From Tribonema minus (lineage: Eukaryota > Sar > Xanthophyceae > Tribonematales > Tribonemataceae), in NCBI GenBank assembly GCA_017506865.1, contig JAFCMP010000001.1, forward strand, positions 1,984,001 to 2,048,000: a stretch of 64,000 bases of DNA, in the 5' to 3' direction. The notes below the pieces were generated by a model. That model searched no databases, was not told the origin of the DNA, and saw only the letters and a program-made list of their open reading frames with translations. Made by a program: the position numbers and the translations under genes. Positions 1 to 11,638 of the stretch are shown here, piece after piece; position 1 is the first letter of the stretch, and every line of letters starts with the position of its first letter.

Positions 1-55
1 GCCCCGGCATCACGTCACCGCCATACGCAGCGCAAGTCAAGCGTCGGTGCGCACG

Positions 56-123
56 CCGGCTCACCGTCACACGAGAGTCGCGGCGCCGCTGTATCGCGCT
101 GAGCTCCAGGTCCTTGTGCATCA
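56..123 (-). repeat. Degraded copy of an exon 3' end with donor
   Basis: This repeats 176-242, the end of exon 2 of the minus-strand gene plus its GTGAG donor, with scattered mismatches. It lies in the following intron. Confidence 0.8.
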
Positions 124-179
124 CATAGCCGCGCCATATGCGGCGCAAGTCGCAACAGCCGCTGTGCATACCGGCTCAC

Positions 180-835
180 CGTCACATGCGAGTCATGGCG
201 GCGCTGTATCGCGCTGAGCTCCAGGTCCTTGTGCATCACCTCGCCCTGCAGCCGCGACACCTTGTCCATGAGCTCGTCTACTTTGGCGGCCACCGTGGCG
301 TCCGACAGCCCCTCTAGTATCTGCTTGCGGTATTCGTCGAAGATGTTGTCCTCGTCTTCCCACTCTCTGCATTATGGACGAGGGGCGTGCAACAGCAGGG
401 TGTCGTTCAGCGTGATCGAGGCTGCAGTAGTGTGAGTGTGCGCGACACCATTGTCGCCTTGTGGTAACTGGTACGACCCTTGATGTCACATTTGTCTTGC
501 ACCACACGAGATGCATCGCAGCATGTACCGCGACAACATCATTTCGCACACGTTGGGATTTTCGAGGTCTCCACTTGAACATTATTGATGTACAGCACAA
601 CTCACCCGTCGAAGCCCTCCAGCACAAAGTCTTCATCGTCGAACTCATCAAATTCTTCCTCTTCCTCTTCCCAGTCCTCGTCGTCATCGTCGTCGTCGTC
701 GTCCTGCATGTCCATGTCTTCGTGATCATGCTCATCTTCAGCTGCGACAACGGCGACGGCGCCGGCGACAGGCGAACGTACCAGCGCCGCCAGGAGCGCC
801 ACCGCAGCTAGAAGCGCAAGCCCCCGTAGTCTCAT
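180..835 (-). CDS. Secreted acidic coiled-coil protein, 5' part (paralogue of the gene at 931-10626)
   Basis: Two exons are visible, 835-606 and 366-180 (complement). The first ends in phase 2 at a GTGAG donor and the second starts after GCAG, so the phases match. The start at 835 opens a signal peptide (MRLRGLALLAAVALLAALV...) followed by a very acidic stretch with a run of eight Asp and six Glu. Exon 2 is helical and ends with MHKDLELSAIQRRHDSH, which matches MHKDVQLSAIGRRYDSQ in exon 2 of the divergent gene; intron position and phase are also the same. The two are therefore paralogues. The rest of this gene lies left of the window. By analogy with its partner it is probably an ER or secretory membrane protein with a lumenal coiled coil; the exact function is unknown. 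Confidence 0.75.
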
Positions 836-930
836 GGTCCCCGCGGCGTCCTTGGATGTTGCGCGAAAACAAACTGTTTGAAGTTCCCAACTTCCATGAC
901 AAACTGTGACTGTCAGGTGCGCATCCGGGC
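836..930. promoter_or_regulatory. Very short shared region between divergent paralogues
   Basis: Only 95 bp separate the two start codons (835 minus, 931 plus), so both promoters and both leaders must fit here or overlap the genes. A perfect inverted repeat, GAAGTT-CCC-AACTTC, lies at 880-894. ACAAACTGT occurs twice (about 869 and 899). These are candidate sites for a shared regulator, which is an inference. Confidence 0.5.
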
Positions 931-3900
931 ATGCAAGGCATGAGGGCGGAGCGGCTGGTGGTGCTGTCTGCGCTTCTGCTGGCCCTGCTGTGCCTGCGGC
1001 TGGCGCCCGTAGCAGGCCAGGAGGAGGAACAGGCCGCCGTCGCAGAAACGGAAAGCTTTGACGAAGCTGGCGGGGGTCTCGCAGCTGAATACACAGCACA
1101 GGATGAGGACGAAGACGAGGAGGATTGGGGGTACGTGGATCAGTGATGTGCGACATTGCATGCAGATTCATCGACAGGTCGAGCCTCCAAATCTTGCAGG
1201 ATCTTCATGGCAAATTTACCAGTCGTGTTGCACAACGGCTTACTGGGACATGTGGCCTGGCCACCGTAATTGCAATGGCGATGCGTTAGCAGCGCTTTCT
1301 CAGTTGCCTGTCAGCTTGCAGAATGCAGTACGATTGGCACTTCGAATTTCAACCATGCATGTACCGTGGATGCAAAGTACCAGGAAGGCCGCCTCACCCT
1401 GTTGCAGCAGGCTAGCCAAACTCTGAGATGATACGCGGTTCTTCAAAAGGTTTTTGCAGGCCACATGACTCTCTGGAACCCAGGGATCTAAATACGGTAA
1501 GCATGTTGAACATGACGCGGACGGTGCAGCACGGAGGTGACACGAGCAGACTTCACTGAAGTGCTAGATTTCTGAGTTTCTTCTTTCCTCATAAATGTGT
1601 GCGCCAATGCCGTCCGAGCAGGGACGATGACGAACGCTCCTGCTCCAATAGCTCCAACGCACGCACCTTGATCGTGCTCACCAAAGATGATACTGTTCAC
1701 ATTATTGTAACCAAGAGCTGTCCTCTCCCGCAACGATGCGCGCGCGACCACTCTAGGTACACTCCCTTGTCCTGAACTTTTGTTTGCTTCGACACTGCGG
1801 GCGCAGGCTCTTTAGGAATAGATATGACTTTCTCCCGCAATGTCTTGTGCGCAACCGCTGTACACTATGTACCCTGTTCTGAGTGTGGTGTTTCCCTTGA
1901 TGATGCGCGCGCGCGGCTCCTTTCCGAGCAGGGACGACGACGACCCCGCCAGCTCCGACGGCATCCGGCGCCACTTCCTGCAGGGCGCCACCGCGGCGAA
2001 TTCCAAGCTGCGGCTGAAGGAGGCGGTGCAGGAGCTGTGCCTGTGCCGCGCGGACGGCATGCACAAGGACGTGCAGCTCAGCGCCATCGGGCGGCGCTAC
2101 GACTCGCAGATCGCGGTGAGTCGGAGTCGCGAGACGCCGCTTCTCCCCCCCCCCTCCGTCTTGCACTGCTGAACTTTGTTTGTTTGTCGATGTTGTTTGA
2201 GTGACCTGCGCGCGCGGAGCGCCCGGATGAGCCGTGCTGAACGCGAGATTGAGCGCGCAATCAGCACTACAAATGGTTCGGCGGACGGCCGCAGCGCAGG
2301 CCGCGTGGCATTCCGCCTCCACGTCGCGGCGGACTCCGACAAAGGTCTGCAAAGGGAGGCGCGAGCGCACGGCGATCGCAGCGCAGCAGCGCTCCTCCAT
2401 GACTTCACAGTGGACAGCAAATTGAGGCTTCAACTCCATGCACACGCAGCTACGCACCTGTATTGCCCCCCCATCACAGGATCTCACTGACCACGACTCT
2501 GGACGTGGTGGATAGCAAACCTGAAGTCTAAGACTTTCACCGAACACCGCTCCATACCTACATACCCCTCCTGTCACAGGATCTCATCGACGAGTGCGGC
2601 GAGGAGCGAGAGGCGCACCAGCAGGAGGCGGCAGAGCTCAACAAGGCCGTAGCGGAGCTGAAGGAGAGCCGCGCCGCGTGCAGGGCGCAGCTGGAGCTGG
2701 TGGGCAATGAGGCGGAGAGCTGCCAGGCGGGGTTGCAGGTGAGTGAGTCACGAGTGAGTCACAAGTGACTCATGGGTGTCTTGTGAGTGACTTGCATAGT
2801 GACAGATGCTGAGCCCCGACTTGTTGCATGCACGGCAGCAAGGCAACGAGGCGGAGAGCTGCCAGGCGGGGCTGCTGGCGAGTGACTCGCAAGTGACTCA
2901 CAAGACACACAAGTGACTCATGAGTGAATCGTGAGTGACTCTTGCAGTGGCAGATGCTGAGCACCGACTTGTTTTCAGCGAGGCAGCGAGGCGGGGACTT
3001 ATTGTAGCGGGGCAGCCAAGCGGAGAGCTGCCAGGCACGGCCGCAGGTGAGTGACTTGCGGGTGACTCGTGTAGTGGCAAATGCTGAGCGCTAACTCTTT
3101 GTGCGCGCGGCAGCGAGGAGGCGCATGGGGTTGCCAGCGGGGCCACCAGTGAGTGACTCGCAAGGAACGCGCGAGTGACTCGCGTAGTGGCAGATGCTGA
3201 GCGCCGAGACATTGTCGTTGCTTGAACAGCACGCGCACCTACCATGCGCAGAGCCTCCGGGCGGTGTGCGGGCGAGCGAGTAACGAGTGACTCATTTACA
3301 GCAGATGCTGAGCACTGACTTGTCTCACATTCGGGGCTGCGATGCGCAGCGCTGCGGAGCGGCGATGCAGGCAAGTGACTCGCGCGCGGGGGCGAGTGAC
3401 GCGCATGCGGCAGATGCTGAGCGCTGACTCATTTCACACGCGGCAGCGAGGCGCGCAGCGAGGCGCGCAGCTGCCGGTCGGGGTGCCGCTGCAGGCACGC
3501 GCGCGCGCGCCGCAGCTGCTTAGCGCCGACTCTTGTAAGCGCCGCGTAATAACTAGATGCGTCACTCACTGTTGCTGCTGCTTGAGCGCTGTTGCGCAAA
3601 TGCGGACCGAGCGCGCTCGGTTGTTTGACAGTGCTCACACGCCTGGCGCCTGCGCGCGCTTGAACGTGTTTTGCCTGCAGGAGTCTGAAAAGCTGCAGGC
3701 GGGGCTGGAGCGGTGTGAGGCGGAGCTGGCGGTGGCGCGGGAGGGTGCGGAGCGCTGCGCATCGGAGGTAGAGGTATGCATGTATTTGGGTGTACCAATC
3801 CCTTTTGAGTATATGAGTAATAGCTCTCGATAAATGCTGCGAATCGCAGGCCACTGCCCCATAGGGTTGCGCAGGGGGATAGAAGGGCAGAAGAGTACCA

Positions 3901-6900
3901 TACCTCTCTGCAGGAGTATAAATGCTGAGATTCATGGGTCACTGTCTCTGAGGATCGTACGGGGCGATAGGAGGGACTGAAGTGCTCATTGACTGCCAAG
4001 GCGCCCGTGCCCCATCCTGCGCTGGTAAAACACCTTAGCCTACTCCTGGTCCTTGCCCCGACCCTAGTCCCGACCATCAGCAGCATGCGCAGCAGCAGCA
4101 GGGTGCGTTAATGCCGCCTCCAGCGTGATTGCTGCACCCAATGTGCTGTTCTGGCATGATGGCAGTCGTGTCCTCATTGCCGTTACACGCCTGACGGTTA
4201 CGGCAGTTGCATTTGTCGGTGGACAGACTTCACCACACTCACTTCTAGCACATGACTGGTGTCGGTCTTTGGTTGCTTTGATCAGCTCATTGTCTACCTG
4301 TGACGGTGTACAACAATACGCTCGTGGGAAATTCAAATCTCATCCAAACCTTCATGTGTGTCATCAGGCAGTGGCAGGCCCTTTCATCATACTTAACTGC
4401 AGTGGGTGCCAGTCGCGCATTGCATGCAAGCGGCTCGCCGCAAACCCCACCGGATGTGACGTCATGCTTTGAAGCCATGCATACGGTAGAGTATGATGAG
4501 TACTTCCAAGTCGCCATGAAACAAGATTATTCATGACCAGGGACATTTGACGATAGTGTTGTTGAGTGGCCGATGGTATGCACACGCCTGCTGATTCTAT
4601 TCGTTCACTACGTACTGACGCATATGTTGCACTCCATCGAGGTTCAAGATTTCATGCAAACACAACAGGATCCCAAAGAACGATAGCTCGAACTGGTGTA
4701 ATTTGGTTCCTGCATGTACGCACGTGCTCCGTTGGACCTGTCAGGAGCTTGCGGAGGCGAAGCAGGGCCTCGGTCAGTGCGAGGAAAAGCTGGCGCAGGC
4801 GGAGACGGACGCGGAGAGCCAGAAGGCGGGCATGCAGGTATGCACAGATACCTACGGTATGTAGAAGGCATGCAGGTATGCACAGATACCTACTGTATGT
4901 ACCCTTCAGGGCACCCACTGTTGAAGTATCCCGTAGTTCAGTGTCAGCGGCACCCGGGAGCGGTCGCTAGAGTGTTGCTCTACAGTCGGCGCTCAGTGTT
5001 GCTATGTTTTGTCTTTCTTTCTTCAATCACCGCTCCCTCTAAAACTACTTCAAGTATGTCAAATGCCAACCGCATCGCCGCCCGCGCTGGCAACGCTGCG
5101 GGCACGCGCGCTGCGACTGCTGCGCGAGCGTTGCCGCGATTCAGCGCCATACAGTGCCGTCACGCCGCGGCGTTGCGCTGCGGGCGGAGCTGCAGGCCGC
5201 GCTATTGGCGTGCGCGCATTGTAGCAAAACCGCCGACGCTTGTATGATGTCTGTACCTGCCGCGCAAGCAGGTGCTTGATCATCACCATGACTCGACACC
5301 ACGATGTCCTCACGTGCCGTTGTCGCCGCTGCAGGCGGAGCTGGAGCGCACGCAGTCGGCGCTCGCCGCGGCGCACGAGGCGGAGCTGCGCGAGGCGCGG
5401 GCGAAGGCGCAGCTGGCGGCGGCGGCGGCGCTTGAGGTACGAACTGCACTCCATCTTTTGTACTTGTTGTTGCGAACTGTACGCCATCTTTGTACTCAAG
5501 GTACGAACTGTACTCCATCGTTGTTCTTGCTGTTACTGAGGTACGGACTGTACTCCATATTTGTACTGTGATCAGATTCTCGCTGAGGGCGCGCAAAAGC
5601 CCAGATGCTGGACGTCCAGCTTGCTACCACAATATCAACAGGTATCTTTGTACTTTAATTCTTGATGCGTCTGAAGCGCGCTGAACGAAGCAGCGGCGCA
5701 GACAGAGTCCGCGCGCCTGTACCACGTCATGCGCCTACGATACTTTGGCGTACTGGCGAAAACGCTTGCTGGGCAAGTGGGACCATGCGGAGGGGGGGCG
5801 CAGCACTGGATACATAGTTTCAACTTCAACTTCAGCTGGCTGCCGTGTCGAGGCGAGGTGGACGCCGGCAAAAGAGAGAACCCCCCACGCAACCTGCTTA
5901 TCCGTGCCGGCACATGCGCTGCATTGCAAGACATCCCTGGAGCAGGTCCGTCTGTGACCGCCTGTGACACTGCCAAACGTACCCCCGCCCCCCCCCCCCC
6001 CCCCGACCCCGCGCTTACGCGGTGCCCCTGCCGCGCAAGACATTGGGCGCAATCGAGAGTTTGAGCGTTATCCAGGTACCATGATTCAACCGCTCATGCC
6101 TGCGCCGCTGCCGTGTGTGCATACCTACCTACCTACTGCCCGCGCCGCAGGAGGTGACGCGGCACAGGGCGGATGTCGGCACGTGCAGAACGGGGCTGCA
6201 GGAGGTGGAGGTGAGAGACGGAAGCTTCACTGTTCGCCGCAACTGTTGCAACATAGAGAGCTGTTGCTCACTACCCTGTTGCACCACACTCGTAGAGCTA
6301 GACATCAAGGTGACAACTGCAACAGAAGACCGACGCCAGTTGTGTGCTGCTAGAAGTGAATGTATGGTAGTCTGTCTACCGGCAAGTGTATCCGCCGTAA
6401 CCGTCAAGCGTGCAAATGGCAATGAGCATGTAACTGCCATATGATCCATCATCGACTAATTGACAGCGGAGCATGTGCCGGCAGCACGCGCGCGGCGCTC
6501 TTACACGAGCGCTGCGTACGCGCATGCATACGTACATGCCCGCTGCCGTGCGCTCTGCGCATCCGCGCGTTTGAGCGCTGTCACGACTGCGCTGCGCCGG
6601 CCAGGTGCCGCTGCAGCGCGCTGCGGCGACGACCGCGGCGCGCCTCGCACGTGGTGATGCTGGTGCTCAGGCGATGGGTCCGGCGTGGTCTCGCTGCTGC
6701 TGCTGCCGCTGCTGCTGCTGCCGCCGCCGTTAGGCCGGGGAATGCATCAGGAGACTGCCGCTGTTGCGGGGGTGTGTGTACTCCCACGTGTGCACAGTGC
6801 TCTGGCTCACGAGCCCATCGGACGCCTCACGGCTGCGCGGCGGTGTGCGGTGGAACTGAAGCTGCGTGCACGGGCGCCCCTCACTCCATGCGCTCCGCCC

Positions 6901-9900
6901 CCCTCTCTGCCTGCGCGCGCATTCAGGCGTCGCTCGAGGCGACGCGCCGCGACCTGCTGGAGGCGTCGCAGCCCAAGGACGTGTCCCTCGGCACAGTCTT
7001 CGGCGATTTCGCGAGGTGAGCCCCCTGCGCTGCACCCACGCTGAGCGCTGCCAGCCAAACCCAGACTGTCAGTGCGTATGTACGTATGCGCGCAGCGGTG
7101 CTGCCAGCCGGCGTGCAGCGCCGGGCACGCATCGCAGCCCAAGGCCGTGTCCCTCGGCACAGTTTCCGGCGACTTCGCGAGGTGAGCCCCCCTGGACTGT
7201 ACGGGCTGGTAATTCGGTACCAAATCGAGGCAAACTCTGAATACTAAGTGCATAACTAACCAACTTAGGTACATCATGGCACGCTCAATTAGCTATTGAC
7301 TTAGCTGTGATCGGACCGCAGCCCCAAGTTTGTGTCGCTCGGCACAGTCTTCGGCGATTTCGCGAGGTGAGCCACTGGGCTGCGCGCACGCTGAGCGCTG
7401 CTAGCCAAACCCAGTCGGTCAGTGCGCATGTACGTCTTGTAATGCGCGCAGCGCGCGGCGGGCTAGCGTGTGCAGCGCCGGGCGGGGACGGCGGCATGCT
7501 CCGGTGCGCGGGCGTTTTTGCTACTTGTAGGCAGCGGCGCTTGCCCCCCTGGGCCCCTCCCCTGGGAGCCTCAGTGCGAGGGGGGTTTGAAGAGGGGAGT
7601 TGCGGCGGTTTCAAGGGATGGCAGCGCCGCGCCACCGAGCGCTGCGCAGAGTGGCACGTCACCTGCGGCTTGAAGTTGTCGAAGCAGGCCACAAATGGAC
7701 GGCCGGTCTGCAGCCCGTGCCGCGGCACTGGCACGCCAGGGTGAAGCGCCTCTTCTGCTTTGCAACTCGTCTGCAGAGGGTCGTTTACGCAGCGACGCAG
7801 TATGCACCACCTGATTTCGTGCTGCGTAGCTTGCCCCAGTCTTGAGATCTGATGAAAAGGCTGTGTAACTGCCTGCTTCCTGTCAGTCAACAACCCTGAC
7901 CCTATACTTTAAAAAGCACAACACGTGCAGACCTTGTTGTTATACAGCGCATCTCCCGGTCTTGCGTACACACACACACCTCCCTATAGACACGGTGGGT
8001 CTTATACCACAGCATGCGACGAGAGGGCGTTGTGAACAAAAGCGGTTCTCATTCTACACTCCGTGATTTTCGGCACCGCTGACTCATGTACCCCCCCCCC
8101 CCCACCCACCCACCCCCCTACGGCAGGCTGATGCTAGGTCTGTGGGCGGCGGCGCGTGCGGCGCCTGCCGCGGTGCTGAGCGCTGTTACAGAGATGCGGC
8201 GGCAGCTGCCGCTGCTCGATTTCATCGGCGACAAGGCGGTGGTGGCGCTGGCGCCGGCGTGGGCGGCGGTGGCGCCGCTGCGCACGAGGGTCGCGGCGGA
8301 GGCGGGCGCGGCGCGCAATTGGGGGGAGGCGCAGTACGCAGAGGTGCGTACGTACGTGGTTACCCGTGCGTGCTCATTCATATCTCATGAATTGTGTTCA
8401 GTCAGCGCATGAATGACGCGCGAGGGTCGCGGCGGAGGCGGGCGCGGCGCGCGATTGGAGGGAGGCGCAGTACGCAGAGGTGCGTGCGTGCTTAGCCGCG
8501 CGTGATTTTATGCGTCTCATTTATCGTGTTCATGGAATGTAATGTTCTCGCAACGCACGGCTGCGCTGCGCAAGCTGTGAGAACACCGCCAAAATACCGC
8601 CACTACTCAGTTGCGTATTCTCAAATTCTGTCATGGTCGCAAGCCGGCGCTGCAAGATGAACAGTACGTTTGAACACAGATGAAAGGGGGGAGGCGCTCT
8701 ATGCAGAGAGATGCGCTCTGCTGGTATCAGCCACTTCTTTGATTGCGACCCGGCGCTGCGAGATGAATGGTACGTCCAAACACGTCTATGGCGGCACCTG
8801 ACGCATTACGTGGGCAGAGTCTATTGCGGCCGCCACTCGCCATGGCAAACTTTTGGGCTGAGGGAGCAGCAGATCTGATTCGTTGCGTTGATGACTGTGA
8901 CGGCAAAGCTTGCAGCTGCGGCCGAAGGCGCCCATTTGCACAAGTAGCCTCTCGCAACGTGCGGCCGCGCGTCTCTGCGCCTCACCCCATGACGCTGCGC
9001 AGCATCGGCGGCGGCGGCAGCAGCAGCGCGGAGTGAGCGTCAGGGCGCACAACGCCGCAACCCCCTCTCTCCTCCGCGCCGGCAGTGCACCTACGTTTAA
9101 ACAGCCACGGCATGTGACCATGCACGGCCTCACTCACCGCTGCGCCGCCTCCGCCGCTGCTGCTGCTGCTGCTGCTGCTGCAGCTGCTGCTGCTGCCGCT
9201 GCTGGTACTGCATTAAATTTTTTTGCACTCAACAGAGAATCATACCCGGGGGCACACGCGCGCACCAAACGGCATTCACCGACAACCTCCGCGCTGCCGC
9301 CGCCGCCGTCCGTCACCCCGCGCCTCCCCCCCCCCCCTCGCTCGCACATGCGCAGCTCCTGCCGAAGGCGCTGGCGACATACGCATCTGCGGAGGCCTCG
9401 GGCCGCGACGCCTACGCGCGCGCTGTGGCGGCGGCGACGCCATATGTGCCCGAAGCGGAGGCGTACGCGGAGGCAGCGCTGCGCGCAATCGCGGCGGCGC
9501 TCCTGCTCACTGCGTCTCTGGCGGCGCTGACGCGTGCGGCGCGCGCGGCGTACTGCGTGTCCAAGTGGGCGTGCTTCCGGCTGCCGCTGCTGCCGTTCAT
9601 CTGGTGAGCGCTGCTGCCTGCTTTACGGCTGCGCGGCGCTGCTGCTGCCTGCTTCACGGCTGCGCGGGGCGCTGCTGCTGCCTGCTGTACGGCTGCGCGG
9701 CGCTTCGCGTGTGTCCCGCAGGGCCTGGGGCTGTGCGACGGAGGGCAGCAGTATGTAGCGGGTAGCTGCTGCCGCCGCTGCTGCTGGTGCTGCGCCCGCT
9801 GCCGCTGCAGCTGCTGGTGCTGTGCCTGCTGCCATAGGGCGTGCGCCGCAGACATCTGAGTTGAAGTTCGACGTTGAGCAGTGCGGTACTCTGCCTTGTA

Positions 9901-10626
9901 TCGACTCGGGTATGGTTCCCACTCTCTCGGCTGCTCTTTGCGTGCTGGCTGCAGACACTCTCAGCGCTGCGGCGCGCCGTGGCAGTGCGCAAGCCGTCCA
10001 CCGTCCAGGCAGCCACTCTTGCAAGTGCGCTTCTGAGCAGCAGCGCGCTGAACCACGCGGCCGATGCCTTGGTCACAATCTGCACTTGCACGGCGCAGCG
10101 CGGGTCACGTTGCGCAGCCTGCAGCGCAGCGGCAGCGCAGCGCAGTTTGTAACCGCCGCTGCTTCGACTCCGCTGCTGGCGCCTTCGACTTGTGACTCAC
10201 TGACTCTTTGACTCACTCATCATCACCCGCAGGCTGGGTCGGTTCGTCATCTTCCTCGTCCTGCGCGTCAGCGCCTTTGACTCGTGACTCACTCACTCTT
10301 TCACTCACTCATCGTCACCCTGCTGGCTGACTTGGGTCGTCATCTTCCTCGTCCTCCGCGTCAGCGCCTTTGACTCGTGACTCACTCAATCTTTCACTCA
10401 TTCATCGTCCCCCTGCAGGCTGTTGGTCATCTTCCTCGTCAGCGTCTTCGGCTTGTGACTCACTCACTCTTTCACTCACTCATCGTTACCGCGCAGGCTG
10501 GGTCGGTTCGTCATCTTCCTCGTCCTCCGCGTCAGCGGCGGCAGGCGGAGTCCCACGGCGACTGCGGGCGGCGGCAAGGCGCGCAAGCGCGGCAGCCGCA
10601 GCGACAGGCGGAAGAAGAACGAATGA
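931..10626 (+). CDS. ER-type membrane protein: signal peptide, acidic region, long coiled coil, membrane anchor, dilysine tail
   Basis: Exons: 931-1130, 1932-2115, 2580-2738, 3681-3773, 4745-4837, 5335-5436, 6151-6210, 6927-7015, 8127-8343, 9356-9603, 10497-10626. All have GT-AG borders and matching phases, giving about 524 aa; an in-frame ATG at 940 is an alternative start. Residues 1-29 form a signal peptide and 45-85 are acidic. About 130-300 are heptad-like coiled coil, including two consecutive 31-residue exons with EAELAVAREGAERC and EEKLAQAETDAES. Hydrophobic segments lie near 440-458 and 471-494 (ending PFIWLGRFVIFLVLRV). The basic tail ends DRRKKNE, a canonical KKxx signal for retrieval to the ER. 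The overall plan resembles plant secretory coiled-coil proteins with a C-terminal anchor, but no named family is certain. A further small exon near 5683-5715 is possible. Introns are full of exon-edge copies and transposon fragments. Confidence 0.82.
1611..1660 (+). repeat. Copy of an acceptor and exon 5' edge
   Basis: TCCGAGCAGGGACGATGACG matches the true acceptor and start of exon 2 at 1923-1942 (TCCGAGCAG then GGACGACGACG). It lies 320 bp upstream, inside intron 1. A similar copy of the exon 3 acceptor (TCACAGGATCTCA) lies at 2474-2486. Confidence 0.75.
2739..3545 (+). repeat. Intronic tandem array of exon-3 tail, donor and intron start
   Basis: About seven diverged units fill intron 3. 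The first, near 2838-2885, repeats GGCGGAGAGCTGCCAGGCGG from the end of exon 3. Later units keep GTGAGTGACTCGC-type donors, GTAGTGGCAGATGCTGAGCG and a CAGCGAGGC acceptor-like end. Unit length is roughly 90-120 bp. Confidence 0.8.
4145..4320 (+). mobile_element. Degenerate transposable-element fragment, copy A
   Basis: This stretch inside intron 4 matches 6280-6445 in inverted orientation. Both can encode RLTVTA followed about 14 residues later by HSLLA and then VQQ at a similar distance. The family is not recognised. An old dispersed element is the simplest reading. Confidence 0.6.
5576..5611 (-). mobile_element. Short relic of the repeat family seen at 12.8 and 57.4 kb
   Basis: ATTCTCGCTGAGGGCGCG followed by AAAAGCCCAG matches 57438-57467 almost base for base, and the complement of 12820-12850. 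It is a third, fragmentary copy in the same orientation as the 57-kb one. Confidence 0.6.
5683..5715 (+). other. Possible missed small exon of the coiled-coil gene
   Basis: One frame reads ALNEAAAQTESARL, which suits the surrounding coiled coil. It lies between exons 6 and 7, but no pair of splice sites keeps phase 0 cleanly. It may be a real alternative exon or a decayed copy. Confidence 0.3.
6280..6445 (-). mobile_element. Degenerate transposable-element fragment, copy B
   Basis: Inverted, diverged partner of 4145-4320; the complement shares GACGGTTACGGC and CACTTCTAGCA with copy A. It lies in intron 7 of the coiled-coil gene. Confidence 0.6.
7129..7372 (+). repeat. Two copies of the exon 8 tail with donor
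   Basis: The end of exon 8 (QPKDVSLGTVFGDFAR plus GTGAGCC at 7016) is repeated near 7137-7187 and 7320-7372. The copies read PKAVSLGTVSGDFAR and PKFVSLGTVFGDFAR, each followed by GTGAGCC. All three donors look usable. Confidence 0.88.
8410..8482 (+). repeat. Copy of the exon 9 tail with donor
   Basis: This repeats the last ~60 bp of exon 9 (8284-8343) and the GTGCGT donor, with one changed segment. It lies 70 bp downstream of the true exon end. Confidence 0.85.
10176..10545 (+). repeat. Tandem copies of the last-exon acceptor and 5' edge
   Basis: About four units of roughly 90-100 bp. Each holds CTCACTCACTCTTTCACTCA, then an acceptor-like CAG and GGTCGTCATCTTCCTCGTC or a close variant. The last unit carries the true acceptor (10496) and start of the final exon; the upstream ones are decayed copies inside the intron. 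Confidence 0.88.
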
Positions 10627-11638
10627 ATGGGCCAGAAGGGAGGGCACCTTTTGCCACGCTGCAGACGTTTGACTGGCCAGAGCGCCAACGTCTGCGTCTG
10701 CAGGGGGGCATGCAACAGGGGAAGGGGGGATATTGACACAGTGCCGTGGCTTCATGGGGGGGGGGGGCGGGGGGGGGGCAGTGGCCATGCTCAGAGCATG
10801 GCACTGCGTGATCCTGTGACTCCAGTAGACGTGGTGGTGCATTCTGCATACCAAGCCTAGCACGCGGATCCAACGCGGCAAGCGGACAGGGGGGGGGGGG
10901 GGGGGGAGGGAAGCACAGCACAGCACAGCACAGCACAGCACAGCTGTTGAGTGGCACAAGCACAGTGGGGGGCAAACTTTGAGGGCTGGGGTGCCTGACA
11001 TTGAAGTCGTGCGGCTAGGAGTTCCACTATAGGCAATTTTGCTAGGCCTAGGCACCGCGCTTTGTGCTGGTGGCGCAGGCAAGTGGCGCGCAAGGGGGGT
11101 GGTCGCACAACAGGGGGCACTTGGGGGGGGGGGGGGCGCTTACGGAGACATTGGCAGTTTGTGTGTTGCATGTTCTTGTTGTCGCCGTGGCTCGGCTGCC
11201 TTCTGTGCAAGGCAGCACTCGTGGTGAGGGTCTAAATCATGCTATGCAGACTGCTGGACATGCATACTGCCCGCTGACTCTGGTGCGACTGCAAAGTGCT
11301 TGTGATGCTCGTCTTGAGTAATTCGCATTCAAGATGCGTTGATATGATCAGATCTGTGTCTGGAGTGTCCTCGAGTCCTAATGCTACTTAAAGCTGTGCT
11401 GTCAAGTATTAAGCAGGTGCATATATGATACCAGGGCTACGGCACCATCCAATGGAAGGATTTCTGTGAAGTTGAGGTGCTTCTTCTTCTGAGCCTGCAA
11501 ACAGGGTGAGCCTGCAAACAGGATTTGACGGGCGTTCTCAGCATGGCAGGCTCGGCGCCGCGCATACACGATGCCCTGATGTGTTCCTCTTTGTCAATCG
11601 AAAACTGTAAAAGTCAGCACTGCTGATGATGCATCCTG
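10627..11638. other. Intergenic, no gene seen
   Basis: Contains several G runs (10757-10778, 10890-10906, 11127-11138), a short CACAG tandem repeat at 10914-10943 and no convincing coding stretch. Confidence 0.6.

Noticed and set aside
10176-10545. Regular repeats resembling a CRISPR array
   Set aside because: Units are imperfect, contiguous copies of an acceptor and exon start in a eukaryotic intron, without unique spacers.
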